Source: Erwinia amylovora
GTDB taxonomy: Bacteria; Pseudomonadota; Gammaproteobacteria; Enterobacterales; Enterobacteriaceae
Reading direction: 5' to 3'
DNA: 64,000 nucleotides
NCBI RefSeq assembly: GCF_017161565.1
Contig: NZ_CP066796.1
Location: forward strand, 3,100,001 to 3,164,000
This document shows, one piece after another, positions 36,960 to 46,749 of this stretch. The position numbers and the translations under genes were made by a program. Under the pieces are notes generated by a model. That model was not told the DNA's origin. It saw only the letters and a list, made by a program, of their open reading frames with translations, and did no database searches. How positions within the stretch are numbered: position 1 is the stretch's first letter; each line of letters opens with the position of its first letter.

Positions 36960-38201
36960 TTAATTTCCTTGCGCCATGTCGTTCAGCTCGGCCCGGGTGC
37001 TGCCCGGCGAAACCAGCAGGGTGATCTCTACGCGTCGGTTGCGGGCGCGGTTCCCGGCGCTGTTGTTCGGCGCGAGCGGGTTGCTTTCGCCCCGCCCTTC
37101 CGCTTTCACCCGCTGCGGCTGTGTAAGATGCTGCTGCAATTGCTCGGAAACCGACTGCGCACGCGCCAGAGATAGCTCGTAGTTGGAGGCAAAGCGCGCG
37201 CTGCGGATCGGTACATTATCGCTGTAGCCCACCACCAGAATGCGGCCGCTCACGCTGTTCATCGCGGCGGCAACGCGATCCAGCACCTCGGCGTAGCGGC
37301 CACGGACTTCGGTGGAGGCGGAGGTAAACAGGCCGTCACCTTTTAGCGTCACTACGCTGCGGTCGGCCTCGTCGCGCACCGCCACCAGCCCCTGTTCGAT
37401 TTCGGGCCGCAGAAAGGTTTTCAGATTAACCGCTGCCGGCGGCGGCGGAGCCGGATTGTGAATGCTCACTTCCGGTAGCGTGGTCTGGTAAATCGAGGCC
37501 AGCACCGGGCTGGTATAATCACCCAGCCGCCAGTTAAGCAGGATATAGAGCAGACAGGCGAGGAAGCCCACCACGGCGCTACAGGCCCACAGCGGCACCA
37601 GCGGCCGCCACAGTTGTCGCGTTACCGGATGGTCTTCGGGATGTGCCGACAGCGGCGGTGCATAGCCACCGCGCACCGAGCGGATCATCTGCAACAGCCG
37701 CTGCCTGATGGTCTCCAGCTGGGAGCGCCCGTTATCCATCACCCGGTAGCGCCCTTCAAAGCCCAGCTGCAGGCAGAAATTAATCAGCTCCAGCAGGGCG
37801 ATCTGCTCACGTGGCGTCTGCGACAGACGCGCCAGCAGCTGGAAAAATTTTTCGCCGCCCCAGGTTTCATTATGAAAGGTAACCAGCAGCCCGTTGCCGG
37901 GCCAGACGCCGCGCCCACCCCAGGGAGTAAGCGCAGCGGCTTCATCCAGCGCGGTACACAGGCAGTAACGTGCGCCGATAATCACTTCCCAGGGCAGCCC
38001 GGCACGCTGGCAATGCATTTCAAACTGGCGAATTTCGTCGACCAGCCGCTGACGCAGTCCGGCAGGATCGGGATGGGCGACCGAATGGCGGATCTGGGGA
38101 ATGGCGTTCAGCAACGGGTTGGCGGCGGCGACCAGGGGATTATGACCGTTGGCACCGTTCATACCCGTCTGGGCGGCATCTGAATGTCTTTGCTGTTTCA
38201 T
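36960..38201 (-). CDS. tssL: Membrane complex protein TssL with OmpA domain
   Basis: This 413-residue protein has an N-terminal cytoplasmic DotU domain (ALDEAAALTPWG, HNETWGGEKFFQLLARL) and one transmembrane helix near 205-225 (WACSAVVGFLACLLYILL). A C-terminal OmpA-like peptidoglycan-binding domain follows, with VVGYSDNVPIRSARFASN and NRARNRRVEITLL. It is thus the extended form of TssL that anchors the complex to the cell wall. It lies directly upstream of tssM. Confidence 0.95.
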   Translation of the reverse strand: MKQQRHSDAAQTGMNGANGHNPLVAAANPLLNAIPQIRHSVAHPDPAGLRQRLVDEIRQFEMHCQRAGLPWEVIIGARYCLCTALDEAAALTPWGGRGVWPGNGLLVTFHNETWGGEKFFQLLARLSQTPREQIALLELINFCLQLGFEGRYRVMDNGRSQLETIRQRLLQMIRSVRGGYAPPLSAHPEDHPVTRQLWRPLVPLWACSAVVGFLACLLYILLNWRLGDYTSPVLASIYQTTLPEVSIHNPAPPPPAAVNLKTFLRPEIEQGLVAVRDEADRSVVTLKGDGLFTSASTEVRGRYAEVLDRVAAAMNSVSGRILVVGYSDNVPIRSARFASNYELSLARAQSVSEQLQQHLTQPQRVKAEGRGESNPLAPNNSAGNRARNRRVEITLLVSPGSTRAELNDMAQGN

Positions 38202-38218
38202 TGTGCTTTAGTCCCTGC

Positions 38219-39562
38219 TCAGACTGCGTGACTGCGGATTGCCCAGAACTCCATCTCCAGCCCCGGGAATTCACCGGCCAGGTGCAGCGCGAAGGTGCCG
38301 GACTTTTCCATTTCCTGCCACAGTTCGCTGCCCTTATCGAGCTGAAAATAGTTGTAGCCGGCGTGCCACGGGATCTGCGGCGGCGCGGCGGGCATGGCGC
38401 GCAGCATAATGCCCGGCAGCTGCAGCTGAACCAGATCGCGGATTTTCGTCACCGGAGCCACCTTCATCTGCGCCGGGAAGTGGGTTTGTATCGCGTCGGC
38501 CGGCACGTTGGCACGCACCGCCAGCACAAAGCCAAACTCGCGCACCATTGAGGACTCCGGCACGGTCGCCACGTTCAGCCCGTGAGAGCGCTCGGTCAGC
38601 GGCAGCTGAAGCGCATTCTCTTCCATCACCTGCGACAGCCCCTGACGCAGCAACAGCAGCAGCTGACTGAAACAGCCAGCCAGATCGTCGTGTTGGTAGG
38701 TCGGGAGTGCGCCGTCCGGGGTGCGCGACGGCATCCAGCTGGTCAGTTCAGCCGCAAAGGTGAGCCAGCCGTGGAACAGCGTTTCAGGATGGAGCAGCGG
38801 CAAGCTTTTCAGGTGGCTGATATGCCCCAGCTGCTGATTAATCAGCGTCAGCAGCATAAAGTCCACCATATCGGCGGTGTTAAAGCGTCCGGGCTGCTGT
38901 AAGCGCTGGCCAATCTGCTGGCTGCGCTGCGCCAGCAGGGCGTGGATATCACCGATGTATTCCATCAGCTGTGACTGGTTGATGGCATTAAGCATCGGTG
39001 GAATATAGCTGGCGTCAAGGCGTAGTTGGTGGTCACTACGCTTTTCGCTGATACGCGCCACGCCGATGGCGGTCCATTCGGCGCTGAGTTCACTTTCCAG
39101 CATCAGCCGCAGACGTAAACGGCCAAACTGTACCGCCGCCTGACCGACCGCCATGGCGTTAACATCATCGACTTCGCGCTCGAAGCTGATAAAGCGCGCC
39201 AGCGAATCGGCCGCTTCGCTGAAGATCACCTCTTCACGGCCGCCGCGCCGCGCCGGCAGCGCCAGTACCACTTTGCCCTGAGTCAGGTTATCAGGGATTA
39301 ACAGCGGCGCCGGGGCATCTTGCCCATTGCGGAAGGAAAATACCGTGCCGTCCGGCAGCAGGCCGCTGGCCGAGAGCAGCGCAACTTTGCCCTGGCGCAG
39401 CATCGATTCATCAAATTCAATGTCGTGCAGGCCCCACAGCCACGGGCGCTGCGCCTGTCCCCAGTCGCGCAGCGTGCTCTGCAGGTAGTTTTCGCTCTGC
39501 TGGAAATGATGCGGACGCAGAAACATTCCTTCGGTCCAGACTACTTTTTCTGCCTTGCTCAT
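38219..39562 (-). CDS. tssK: Baseplate-membrane connector TssK
   Basis: This 447-residue protein links baseplate and membrane complex. The start is set at MSKAEKVVWTEGMFLRPHHF (39562), the typical beginning of the family; the frame is open to 39730 but that part overlaps tssJ. Later family marks are SYIPPMLNAINQSQLMEYI and a C-terminal shell/neck domain. It follows tssJ by 19 nt. Confidence 0.95.
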   Translation of the reverse strand: MSKAEKVVWTEGMFLRPHHFQQSENYLQSTLRDWGQAQRPWLWGLHDIEFDESMLRQGKVALLSASGLLPDGTVFSFRNGQDAPAPLLIPDNLTQGKVVLALPARRGGREEVIFSEAADSLARFISFEREVDDVNAMAVGQAAVQFGRLRLRLMLESELSAEWTAIGVARISEKRSDHQLRLDASYIPPMLNAINQSQLMEYIGDIHALLAQRSQQIGQRLQQPGRFNTADMVDFMLLTLINQQLGHISHLKSLPLLHPETLFHGWLTFAAELTSWMPSRTPDGALPTYQHDDLAGCFSQLLLLLRQGLSQVMEENALQLPLTERSHGLNVATVPESSMVREFGFVLAVRANVPADAIQTHFPAQMKVAPVTKIRDLVQLQLPGIMLRAMPAAPPQIPWHAGYNYFQLDKGSELWQEMEKSGTFALHLAGEFPGLEMEFWAIRSHAV

Positions 39563-39581
39563 GATGACTCCTGTGTCCGCG

Positions 39582-40094
39582 CTAATCGCGGGCATTAACA
39601 ACACGGACACCGTTGATATCGGCGATGATGTCGGCACGCAGATTATCCGCATCCCCCTGCCAGAACTGATAAAAATGGCGTTCTGCGGGGAGAGGAACCG
39701 GCAGTGAAATACGCCACTTTTTGCCATCAAGCATTTGATATTCCGCCATAATGCCGATATACCGCGCCTCCGGGCTGCTCTGCCCGGCCAGTTTTTTGTC
39801 AGTTTGCCCCGGCATCAGGAAAAACTGCTCGCTGTTCAACAGGTTTTGCCCCAGCACGCCCTGCGGATTGGTTTGCAGCGAATAGAAATCGGCCGCCATT
39901 AAATCCGCATCCGACTTCAGCAGCAGCACCCGTACTTTCAGCGGAGCCGAGTTGTTGATCTGAGGATGTGCCTGAAAGACCAGGCTGTACTGCGCGGGGA
40001 CGCTGCGTGAAGTGGAAACACAACCTGCCAGCAGGGTAAAGGCTGCCAGCAAAAACGCCTGAGTCACCAGGCGAAAAATCGAAAGTCTGTGCAT
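39582..40094 (-). CDS. tssJ: Outer-membrane lipoprotein TssJ
   Basis: This 170-residue lipoprotein has a signal peptide and lipobox LLAGC (Cys at about 25). The transthyretin-like TssJ domain includes APLKVRVLLLKSDADLMAAD and FFLMPGQTDKK. It anchors TssM at the outer membrane. It lies at the head of the core operon with tssK, tssL and tssM. Confidence 0.92.
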   Translation of the reverse strand: MHRLSIFRLVTQAFLLAAFTLLAGCVSTSRSVPAQYSLVFQAHPQINNSAPLKVRVLLLKSDADLMAADFYSLQTNPQGVLGQNLLNSEQFFLMPGQTDKKLAGQSSPEARYIGIMAEYQMLDGKKWRISLPVPLPAERHFYQFWQGDADNLRADIIADINGVRVVNARD

Positions 40095-40118
40095 AGTGAT
40101 GCTGCCATTAACGGGTTA

Positions 40119-40622
40119 TCAGTCAATGATCCAGGTACCGTTGTTGTTGTTCTGACAGGCTTTGCTGTCACCGTCCACCGCAACACAGGTCTTCTTTTTT
40201 GCCGGGGCGCGAACACGTTTACGCCGCTGGTCCGCTTTTAACGTTTGGTTGTACAGATCGCTTTTTACACCGGCACGCAACGGCACATAGCCTATCAGCT
40301 GCTCCTGCCCGGCATCAGCAATAGCAAACCAGTTGTTTTCAACCGAGCCCAGTACGGTAAAGGTCTGACCGTTATCCAGATGGCGTACCAGCTTGCCGCC
40401 AAAATCCGGGCGGCTCATGACCGAGGCCGCATACAGCGCACGATACTCTTCATTAACCGGCGTAAAGCTTTGCGGCGGCGTAATAGCGTGGCGGTAGCTC
40501 AGTTTAACGCCGTCAACCGTGCTGGAAACCACCGTGTCGTCGGTGATTTGCGGAGGCGGGGTTTTACAGCCAACGACGCTCATCACCAATAGCAAGCTTA
40601 ATGCGATACGAATTTTCACCAT
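40119..40622 (-). CDS. SH3-like lipoprotein, first gene of the T6SS operon
   Basis: This 167-residue lipoprotein has the lipobox VVGCK. The middle part (NGQTFTVLGSVENNWFAIAD, IGYVPLRAGVKSD) is an SH3-type domain as found in cell-wall-associated proteins. The C-terminus is basic (RRKRVRAPAKKK) and ends NNNNGTWIID. It lies 24 nt before tssJ and appears to open the operon. A role in placing the T6SS in the wall is possible but not shown. Confidence 0.65.
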   Translation of the reverse strand: MVKIRIALSLLLVMSVVGCKTPPPQITDDTVVSSTVDGVKLSYRHAITPPQSFTPVNEEYRALYAASVMSRPDFGGKLVRHLDNGQTFTVLGSVENNWFAIADAGQEQLIGYVPLRAGVKSDLYNQTLKADQRRKRVRAPAKKKTCVAVDGDSKACQNNNNGTWIID

Positions 40623-41596
40623 AATCCTCTTAACGTTTTCTCAATAATAACGGGGAACGGGCAGTCAAACCCGCAGTACAACATCAAAAAAGTGAAAGTA
40701 ATCAGCCCGGAAGGAAGGGTGACGACCCGGTTGAAATGCGCAGTAGCAGCACAGATCACCACGGCGAACTGAATATTTTGCTGGCAATGTCAGCCATTTT
40801 CGGCTGTCTCAGGAAGATGATTTACATCAGCACGGGTAATTGATTGCACGCGGCATAGCGAATGCACCCGGCGAAGCATAGCGGCATGAATGATTAATTT
40901 TCATCGATAAATAAGTGATAAGTCGCGCACCGCAATATCACCCGCAGATCCCGCTTGATGGTAACAGGTCATAACCTTTCGAAATACGTAAACGGGGTGG
41001 CGTGAACAGCCCCGGTGATTGACCGTTTAAAATATCACCCGTCATGCTGCGGCTAAATCAACCAAATGCAGCGGATTAGGCGTGATATCTATCGCGTCGG
41101 GAGGAGCTGGTTAGCAGTTATTCGCATAGCTACCGCACGAGACAGACATCAGTCATCCCGCTGACCAGTAAAGGTTTACCCTGAATTGTAAGTTTTCGGC
41201 AATTTTACAGACAAAAAGCAATAATTCAACGGCGACCCGGAGCGGAATTTATCTTTAGATAAACTTATATAAGGATAAAGTAAGAAATCAGCGTAAAGAC
41301 TGAAATTAGTTAGGAATATTCCTATATCAATAAGGGTTTTTATCACCAGTCGGTACTGACGCGACGATAAATCACCTCTGCATGACTGGAATTTTTTTTT
41401 AAATTTTTTCAACGCCACGGCAAGGAAAAATCGAACGCGCCAGAAATGAGGGCGGAATAGCACTGATTGCTAAAAATACCTGTACAAAGGCAGATTGCCA
41501 GAATAAATAAACGAACCCGCCTGATTAGCAGCACAAATAACCAAAATAATTGGTTAAGCTTAGCTAATGAATGGTTTCAGCGCGCAGTTAAGGCGC
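40623..41596. other. Long intergenic region, probable T6SS promoter region
   Basis: No convincing gene is seen in 974 nt between the T6SS head gene and yjjG. The sequence grows AT-rich towards yjjG. A small hairpin AACCAA...TTGGTT lies near 41538-41554. The promoter for the first T6SS operon must lie here, but I could not place it with confidence. Confidence 0.5.
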
Positions 41597-42277
41597 TTAC
41601 GCGCCCAGTAAAATCTGCAATTCGGTCAGGGAGGAGACCTGCCAGTCAGGATGGATGCCTTGCGGCTTATTGCGGTCATTATGGTTCAGCCAGCAGGTCG
41701 CCATGCCGGCGTTTATGCCGCCGAGAATATCTGAGTCCGGATTGTCACCCACCATCAGTACACGGTTGCGCGGCGGATTAGCCATTTGATTCAGCGCATA
41801 ATCAAAGATTGCCGGATGCGGTTTAGCGGATCCCACCTGCTCAGATATCACCAGCAGGTCGAAGTAGCCGGACAAGCCGGTATGTTCAAGCCGTGCCTGC
41901 TGTAGCGCGGTAAATCCGTTAGTGATAATGCCAATTTTAACCCGGCCCTTTAGCGCATTGAGGAGTTCAACAGCTCCGGGTAGCGGAGTACAAAGTTCAG
42001 CCATCGCCGCCAGAAAACCGCTATTGAGGCTTTGTGCCGTCACATCCAGCTTTGCTGCCCAGCCCTCAAAACGCTGGTGCTGTAACTGTAACGCACTGAT
42101 GTTGCCATTCTGGTAATCAACCCATAGCGGCTGGTTAATCGCCTGATAGTCGTCGTAGTCGGCACGACTGAACGCGACATCGTAGCGTTGAAAAATCCGC
42201 TGCAAACCGGCAAACGCGTCAAAGTGAAACAGCGTGTCGTCCGCGTCAAATAAAATCCAGTCCCAGTTGTTAAGCAT
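41597..42277 (-). CDS. yjjG: HAD-family nucleotidase YjjG
   Basis: This 226-residue HAD hydrolase has motif [13 protein letters not shown] at the start, [16 protein letters not shown] (motif II) and [13 protein letters not shown] (motif IV). YjjG dephosphorylates dUMP, dTMP and non-canonical nucleoside monophosphates, protecting DNA from base analogues. In E. coli it follows rimI, as here, but the next gene there is prfC. In this genome the T6SS locus takes that place. Confidence 0.93.
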   Translation of the reverse strand: MLNNWDWILFDADDTLFHFDAFAGLQRIFQRYDVAFSRADYDDYQAINQPLWVDYQNGNISALQLQHQRFEGWAAKLDVTAQSLNSGFLAAMAELCTPLPGAVELLNALKGRVKIGIITNGFTALQQARLEHTGLSGYFDLLVISEQVGSAKPHPAIFDYALNQMANPPRNRVLMVGDNPDSDILGGINAGMATCWLNHNDRNKPQGIHPDWQVSSLTELQILLGA

Positions 42278-42291
42278 CGGTCAGATCTCCG

Positions 42292-42732
42292 TTAAATGGT
42301 CAGCGCCATGATAATTGCATCTTCTTTACCACCTGCCGTCGGATAGTAATGACGGCGAACAGAGACCTCATTAAAATTAAGCTGCTCATAAAGCGCGATA
42401 GCGGAACGGTTCGAAGCACGAACCTCCAGCCACAGGGTCATGACGCTGCGCTGTTTAAGTTCATCAATAAGATGCCGTAGCAGTTCACGCCCAAGACCAC
42501 GGCGCTGAAATGCCGGATCTACCGCCAGGTTAAACAGCGTGGCTTCATCCAGCACCACCTGAGTAATGGCGAAAGCGGCCAGCACCCCATCCACCGTAAG
42601 CCGGAAGTTGAGATAACGTTCGCCCTGATTGCTGGCAAAGGTCTTTTCCGTCCAGGGAAAAGCGTGGCTGCGCTGCTCAATGGCAAACGCAGCGTCAAGG
42701 TCGTGCGGGGTGAGTAAAGAAATCAGATTCAT
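42292..42732 (-). CDS. rimI: Ribosomal protein S18 N-acetyltransferase RimI
   Basis: This 146-residue GNAT enzyme starts at [20 protein letters not shown] (42732). The acetyl-CoA motif is QRRGLGRELLRHL, and the C-terminal Y-x-x-L-x-F pattern reads ALYEQLNFNEV. It acetylates the N-terminal Ala of S18. It overlaps the 3' end of holD by 38 nt, a conserved enterobacterial arrangement. Confidence 0.94.
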   Translation of the reverse strand: MNLISLLTPHDLDAAFAIEQRSHAFPWTEKTFASNQGERYLNFRLTVDGVLAAFAITQVVLDEATLFNLAVDPAFQRRGLGRELLRHLIDELKQRSVMTLWLEVRASNRSAIALYEQLNFNEVSVRRHYYPTAGGKEDAIIMALTI

Positions 42733-43114
42733 GTTGGCAAATTTGCTGCCAGAGCGACCGTTTGGCCTCGGCATTGTGATAAAGCTCCGCCAGTACGGGC
42801 GAAGCAATTTGGGTTCCGGCTAACGTCACCGGGGCTTCCAGCCCTAAACGCCAACTGGGACAGCGGGCATTATCCGGCAGCATTGCCAGCTGGTCAGGAG
42901 TAAGTACCTGCACCTGCGGTTGCTGCAGATTGAGGGCGCGCAAAACGTCCACCACCAGCGGATCGTGCAGCATGGGCGGATTATCCGCCACGATCACCAG
43001 GCGGGTTTCAGCGGGTAACGTGATCGCAATCTCGCCCTGCAAGGCGCGCGGACGCCGCAGCGTGTACTGCGTAATACCCATTTGCTGTAATAACCAGTCA
43101 CGTCTGGGAGACAT
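42695..43114 (-). CDS. holD: DNA polymerase III psi subunit HolD
   Basis: This 139-residue protein starts [17 protein letters not shown] (43114) and has the family pattern [14 protein letters not shown] second ATG directly before it (43117) could also be used; AGGAAAAA precedes both. HolD links the clamp loader to SSB through chi. Divergent from rsmC and overlapping rimI, as in E. coli. Confidence 0.92.
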   Translation of the reverse strand: MSPRRDWLLQQMGITQYTLRRPRALQGEIAITLPAETRLVIVADNPPMLHDPLVVDVLRALNLQQPQVQVLTPDQLAMLPDNARCPSWRLGLEAPVTLAGTQIASPVLAELYHNAEAKRSLWQQICQHESDFFTHPARP

Positions 43115-43286
43115 CATTTTTTCCTGTCTGGTACCGCCATGCGCCGCTTTCGCCAAAATTATGGCGCTGCAGAAGGGCGGCGTTCGCCTTTGTGTCTTGG
43201 AGTATGCCGGACGTATGCTAACAAAGCCGATGATTATGCGCCAACAAACAACTATAATCGCCGCTCTGATTGATAAGGAGCCATCG

Positions 43287-44315
43287 ATGTCCGCATTTAC
43301 CCCGGCCAGTGAAGTGATACTGCGCCACAGTGATGAATTTACCCAACGCCGCGTGCTGTTTGCTGGCGATCTGCAGGATGACCTGCCCGCCCAACTTGAA
43401 ACCGCGCTGAGCCGGGTGCACACCCAGCAATATCATCACTGGCAAATCCTCAGTCGCGTGCTGGGGGAAAATGCCCATTATGGCCTCGTTGCCAGCGCCG
43501 CGATGGCAGCCGACTGTGATACCCTGGTTTACTACTGGCCGAAGAATAAGCCAGAAGCGCAGTATCAGCTGCAAAACCTGCTGGCGCTGCTGCCGATCGG
43601 CAGCGATATTTTTGTCGTTGGCGAAAATCGCAGCGGCGTGCGTAGCGCTGAACAGATGGTCGCTGATTGGGCAAAGCTGGAAAAGATCGACAGCGCCCGC
43701 CGCTGCGGTCTGTATCATGGCCGCCTTGACAGCCATCCCACCTTTGATGCCGACGCGTTCTGGGATGAATACCCGCTGGGCGAAATCACCGTCAAAACCT
43801 TACCGGGGGTGTTCAGCCGCGATGGCCTCGATATTGGCAGCCAGCTGTTGCTGTCCACCTTAAAACCGCATATGAAGGGCAAAGTGCTGGATGTGGGCTG
43901 CGGTGCCGGGGTGCTCTCCGCCATGCTGGCCAGCTTCTCACCGAAAGTTCGCCTGACATTGACCGACGTCAACGCGGCGGCGATTGCCTCCAGCAAAGCG
44001 ACGCTGGCGGCCAATCAGCTGGAAGGCGACGTATTTGCCAGTAACGTCTGGTCCGACATCAGCGGGCGTTTCGATATGATTATGTCTAATCCGCCGTTCC
44101 ATGATGGGGTACAAACCAGCCTGGATGCCGCACAGACGCTGATCCGTGGCGCGGTGAGCCACCTGAATACCGGCGGTGAGCTGCGGATCGTCGCTAACGC
44201 TTTCCTGCCCTATCCACAGGTGCTGGACGAAGCTTTCGGTAGCCATGAAGTGCTGCTGCAAAACGGCCGCTTTAAGGTTTATCGTGCCGTTAAGGGCCGC
44301 CCGGCCAAAAAATAA
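43287..44315 (+). CDS. rsmC: 16S rRNA m2G1207 methyltransferase RsmC
   Basis: This 342-residue two-domain SAM-dependent methyltransferase has SAM motif [15 protein letters not shown] and catalytic motif SNPPFHDG. The start [18 protein letters not shown] follows AAGGAG at a good distance. It methylates G1207 of 16S rRNA in the 30S subunit. Divergent from holD and followed by a clear terminator. Confidence 0.95.
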   Translation: MSAFTPASEVILRHSDEFTQRRVLFAGDLQDDLPAQLETALSRVHTQQYHHWQILSRVLGENAHYGLVASAAMAADCDTLVYYWPKNKPEAQYQLQNLLALLPIGSDIFVVGENRSGVRSAEQMVADWAKLEKIDSARRCGLYHGRLDSHPTFDADAFWDEYPLGEITVKTLPGVFSRDGLDIGSQLLLSTLKPHMKGKVLDVGCGAGVLSAMLASFSPKVRLTLTDVNAAAIASSKATLAANQLEGDVFASNVWSDISGRFDMIMSNPPFHDGVQTSLDAAQTLIRGAVSHLNTGGELRIVANAFLPYPQVLDEAFGSHEVLLQNGRFKVYRAVKGRPAKK

Positions 44316-44326
44316 CCACGTATAAG

Positions 44327-44360
44327 GGGCGGCTATTTTTCCGCCCGCTTGTCTTTTTTT
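44327..44360 (+). terminator. Rho-independent terminator of rsmC
   Basis: GGGCGG (44327-44332) pairs with CCGCCC (44341-44346), and a T-rich tract ending in seven T follows. Confidence 0.8.
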
Positions 44361-44421
44361 ACGCTAATCACAGCTGCAAGTTGTTTTTTCCAGCGTTTGT
44401 ATCAACCATAAGAAATAACTG

Positions 44422-44449
44422 TTGACGTACAGGGTAAAACCTCTAGAAT
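44422..44449 (+). promoter_or_regulatory. Promoter of the leu tRNA operon
   Basis: A -35 TTGACG (44422-44427) and -10 TAGAAT (44444-44449) are spaced by 16 nt and followed by a GC-rich discriminator (GCGCCTCC). This is typical of stringently controlled stable-RNA promoters. It lies 43 nt before the first tRNA. Confidence 0.8.
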
Positions 44450-44492
44450 GCGCCTCCGTGGTTGCGATATAACCTTGTTATATGGCGGGTAT

Positions 44493-44579
44493 GCGAAGGT
44501 GGCGGAATTGGTAGACGCGCTAGCTTCAGGTGTTAGTGTCTTAACGGACGTGAGGGTTCAAGTCCCTCTCTTCGCACCA
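44493..44579 (+). tRNA. leuQ: tRNA-Leu (CAG), copy 1
   Basis: This 87-nt class II tRNA has a 7-bp acceptor stem, a long variable arm, anticodon CAG in CTTCAGGT and an encoded CCA. The variable arm reads GTGTCTTAACGGAC, differing from the other two copies. Which of leuQ/P/V it corresponds to is set by order only. Confidence 0.95.
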
Positions 44580-44612
44580 AAAACCACGATATTCATATTA
44601 CGCAGCATCTGC

Positions 44613-44699
44613 GCGAAGGTGGCGGAATTGGTAGACGCGCTAGCTTCAGGTGTTAGTGTTCTTACGGACGTGAGGGTTCAAGTCCCTCTCTTCGCACCA
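44613..44699 (+). tRNA. leuP: tRNA-Leu (CAG), copy 2
   Basis: This 87-nt class II tRNA has anticodon CAG and an encoded CCA. The variable arm reads GTGTTCTTACGGAC, identical to copy 3. It is 33 nt after copy 1 in one transcript. Confidence 0.95.
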
Positions 44700-44730
44700 A
44701 TGCGGTGATATGAATTAAGTTCAACAGGAC

Positions 44731-44817
44731 GCGAAGGTGGCGGAATTGGTAGACGCGCTAGCTTCAGGTGTTAGTGTTCTTACGGACGTGAGGGTTCAAG
44801 TCCCTCTCTTCGCACCA
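44731..44817 (+). tRNA. leuV: tRNA-Leu (CAG), copy 3
   Basis: This 87-nt class II tRNA has anticodon CAG and an encoded CCA. It is 31 nt after copy 2. No clear terminator follows before yjjZ, which converges from the other strand. Confidence 0.95.
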
Positions 44818-44911
44818 TGTTGAATACCGCTGATTTACGCCCTTACTTCCCCGCAGCTCAACGCCCTTTAACACCCCCTGCTATTTATTCATCTTCACCG
44901 CCCATTAACCG

Positions 44912-45145
44912 CTATACCGAGCTAAAATTCACCGAGATCGCCGTAAGTCCACCGGCAAAAGCCATGCAGGACGGCAGCAGCATGAAGTGACGCAGCCGCT
45001 TATGAAACAGCATGAATACCGTGGCCAAAAACGCTGTTACCATTAGCATGCGCCATTCGGCAAATGACAGTTTCATCACTGCCAGCAATGGCATCATTGC
45101 ACAGGGCACCAGCACGCCCCAGCCACTGTCCAGTCTTTTGAACAT
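44912..45145 (-). CDS. yjjZ: Small membrane protein YjjZ (DUF1435)
   Basis: This 77-residue protein has two or three hydrophobic segments (LVPCAMMPLLAVMKLSF, LMVTAFLATVFMLF, LLPSCMAFAGGLTAISV). Its position next to the leu tRNAs matches E. coli yjjZ, a Fur-repressed gene of unknown function. Two Fur boxes lie just upstream of the start here, so iron control is likely. Confidence 0.8.
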   Translation of the reverse strand: MFKRLDSGWGVLVPCAMMPLLAVMKLSFAEWRMLMVTAFLATVFMLFHKRLRHFMLLPSCMAFAGGLTAISVNFSSV

Positions 45146-45172
45146 TATCCGGCATCCCCTTACAGATATAAA

Positions 45173-45210
45173 TGATAATGATTACCAATAGCATATGTTA
45201 ATCATTATCA
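45173..45210. promoter_or_regulatory. Double Fur box between yjjZ and the diguanylate cyclase gene
   Basis: TGATAATGATTACCA (45173-45187) and TGTTAATCATTATCA (45196-45210) each match the 7-1-7 Fur consensus TGATAATNATTATCA with one mismatch. Together they form an inverted repeat with 11-bp perfect arms. It is 28 nt upstream of the yjjZ start, so it should repress yjjZ in iron-rich cells. It could also act on the divergent gene at 45392. Confidence 0.8.
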
Positions 45211-45391
45211 CTTTGCAGCAACAAATGTTGGGAAATTCCCCTTGCGGATGACAGTGCTGTTTTTAAATGATAAATTGACATCCACACTTCAGAAAATTCT
45301 CACCATAATGACTCCAAGCTATTCGCACTGTGAATCAGTGGCTTAACGGTGCTGGCACGTTGATATTTCAGGGCAGTCACGAGTAAATATA

Positions 45392-46489
45392 ATGAATTTG
45401 CAAAGCTACGATGAGTTACTGGACAGCAAGCAACGGCTGTCGTTGATGCTGTTTCTTTTCCTCAACATCGCTGCGGCAACCTTTTGCATCCTTCGCGTCA
45501 TTCATCATGCAACATTGAAGGTCACCGTACCGACCATCGCCATTATCATCACCAGCGCCGTATTACTCGCGTTAATGCTGTTAAAACCTGTAACGAAGTT
45601 TCCGCTTTTAAATCTCGCTGCGGCGATCGGCGGAATACTGTGGGCATGGCATATCACTATCCGGTATCAGCAGGCTTTGTATCTTGATGGCGCTTATCTT
45701 CTGGTTGCGCTGGTCAGCGTGTTATTCATCAGCGCCATTGCACTGGGAGACTATCTGCCCGCCTTTATTCTGCATACGGCACCGACTTCGATCGCCGTTC
45801 TGACGCTCGATAAAAGCCAAAGTATGCTTATCATCCTGTTTATCATTATTCTGCCGCTGCTGGGTTTTACTCTGCATCATCTGATGCTGCGGCAGCGCGA
45901 TAAGTTCACCCGGCGTCTGGTCCGGCAGCTCTATGAAGAGAAGGAAACCTACTGTGACCTGAGTATGCTGGACCCGCTGACCGGGCTGTATAACCGCCGC
46001 GGTCTTAAGAACCGCCTGGCGGATATCGCTGATCAGCTCACCGGCAATCATTATGTCCTGCTGCTGGATATCGACCATTTCAAAGCCTATAACGACAATT
46101 ACGGTCACGCGATGGGCGATCAGGCGCTGACGCGCGTGTCGGTAGCTATACGCGATGCGGTGCGCTCCCGCGATATCGTTACCCGCTATGGCGGTGAAGA
46201 ATTTCTGGTGTTACTGACCAATGTCAACGAATCCATTGCCATAAAGCAGGCCGAACGTATTCGTGAGTTCGTTCTGGGTCTTGAGATCCCCCACAGATTC
46301 AACGATAAGGTCGCTACCCAGGTCACCATCAGCGTGGGTGTTGCGCCATTAATAGCAGATGATTTTGACAAGGCGCTGGCCCATGCTGACCGGGCATTGT
46401 ATCTGGCTAAAAGCCGGGGGCGTAACAGGGTTACCCACCTTCAGGACGCGGCAAAAATGCCGCTCGGTAAACCTGCAGATATCGTATAA
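45392..46489 (+). CDS. Membrane-bound diguanylate cyclase
   Basis: This 365-residue protein has an N-terminal region of about six hydrophobic segments (residues 15-170). A short helix leads into a GGDEF domain with LDPLTGLYNRRG, LLLDIDHFKAYND and the active site RYGGEEF. An I-site RSRD lies five residues before GGEEF, so product inhibition is expected. It would make c-di-GMP in response to a membrane signal. It is divergent from yjjZ, with the Fur boxes in the shared spacer. Confidence 0.9.
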   Translation: MNLQSYDELLDSKQRLSLMLFLFLNIAAATFCILRVIHHATLKVTVPTIAIIITSAVLLALMLLKPVTKFPLLNLAAAIGGILWAWHITIRYQQALYLDGAYLLVALVSVLFISAIALGDYLPAFILHTAPTSIAVLTLDKSQSMLIILFIIILPLLGFTLHHLMLRQRDKFTRRLVRQLYEEKETYCDLSMLDPLTGLYNRRGLKNRLADIADQLTGNHYVLLLDIDHFKAYNDNYGHAMGDQALTRVSVAIRDAVRSRDIVTRYGGEEFLVLLTNVNESIAIKQAERIREFVLGLEIPHRFNDKVATQVTISVGVAPLIADDFDKALAHADRALYLAKSRGRNRVTHLQDAAKMPLGKPADIV

Positions 46490-46749
46490 TAGCCAACCGA
46501 ACTGCTCTGCGGGCCAGCCACATTGATTTAACTTATTATATAAAAATCAGGTGCTAACTAACTGGCTACCGCATCGTTCTCCGGCGTCTGCGCGTTTTTT
46601 CACCCTCAGGCGGGAAGACCAGCGCAGTATGCCAGGACTGACCCGAAATCTTCATGCCGTGCGTCTCACGGCCAACGGCAACAATCAGTCAGATCAACCC
46701 CGCTACCGTTGCGGCAACGCTGGCCATCGCCAGCCCGTCGTGATTACCG

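Noticed and set aside
40750..40830. Possible sigma-54 promoter for the T6SS operon
   Set aside because: The GG and GC elements found are 10 nt apart rather than 12, so the match is not acceptable.
41176..41463. 95-residue minus-strand frame in the T6SS-yjjG spacer
   Set aside because: AT-rich, irregular composition, no ribosome site and no family resemblance. More likely chance.
44448..44708. Open frame with repeated protein sequence across the leu tRNAs
   Set aside because: The apparent protein repeat is just the tRNA genes translated.
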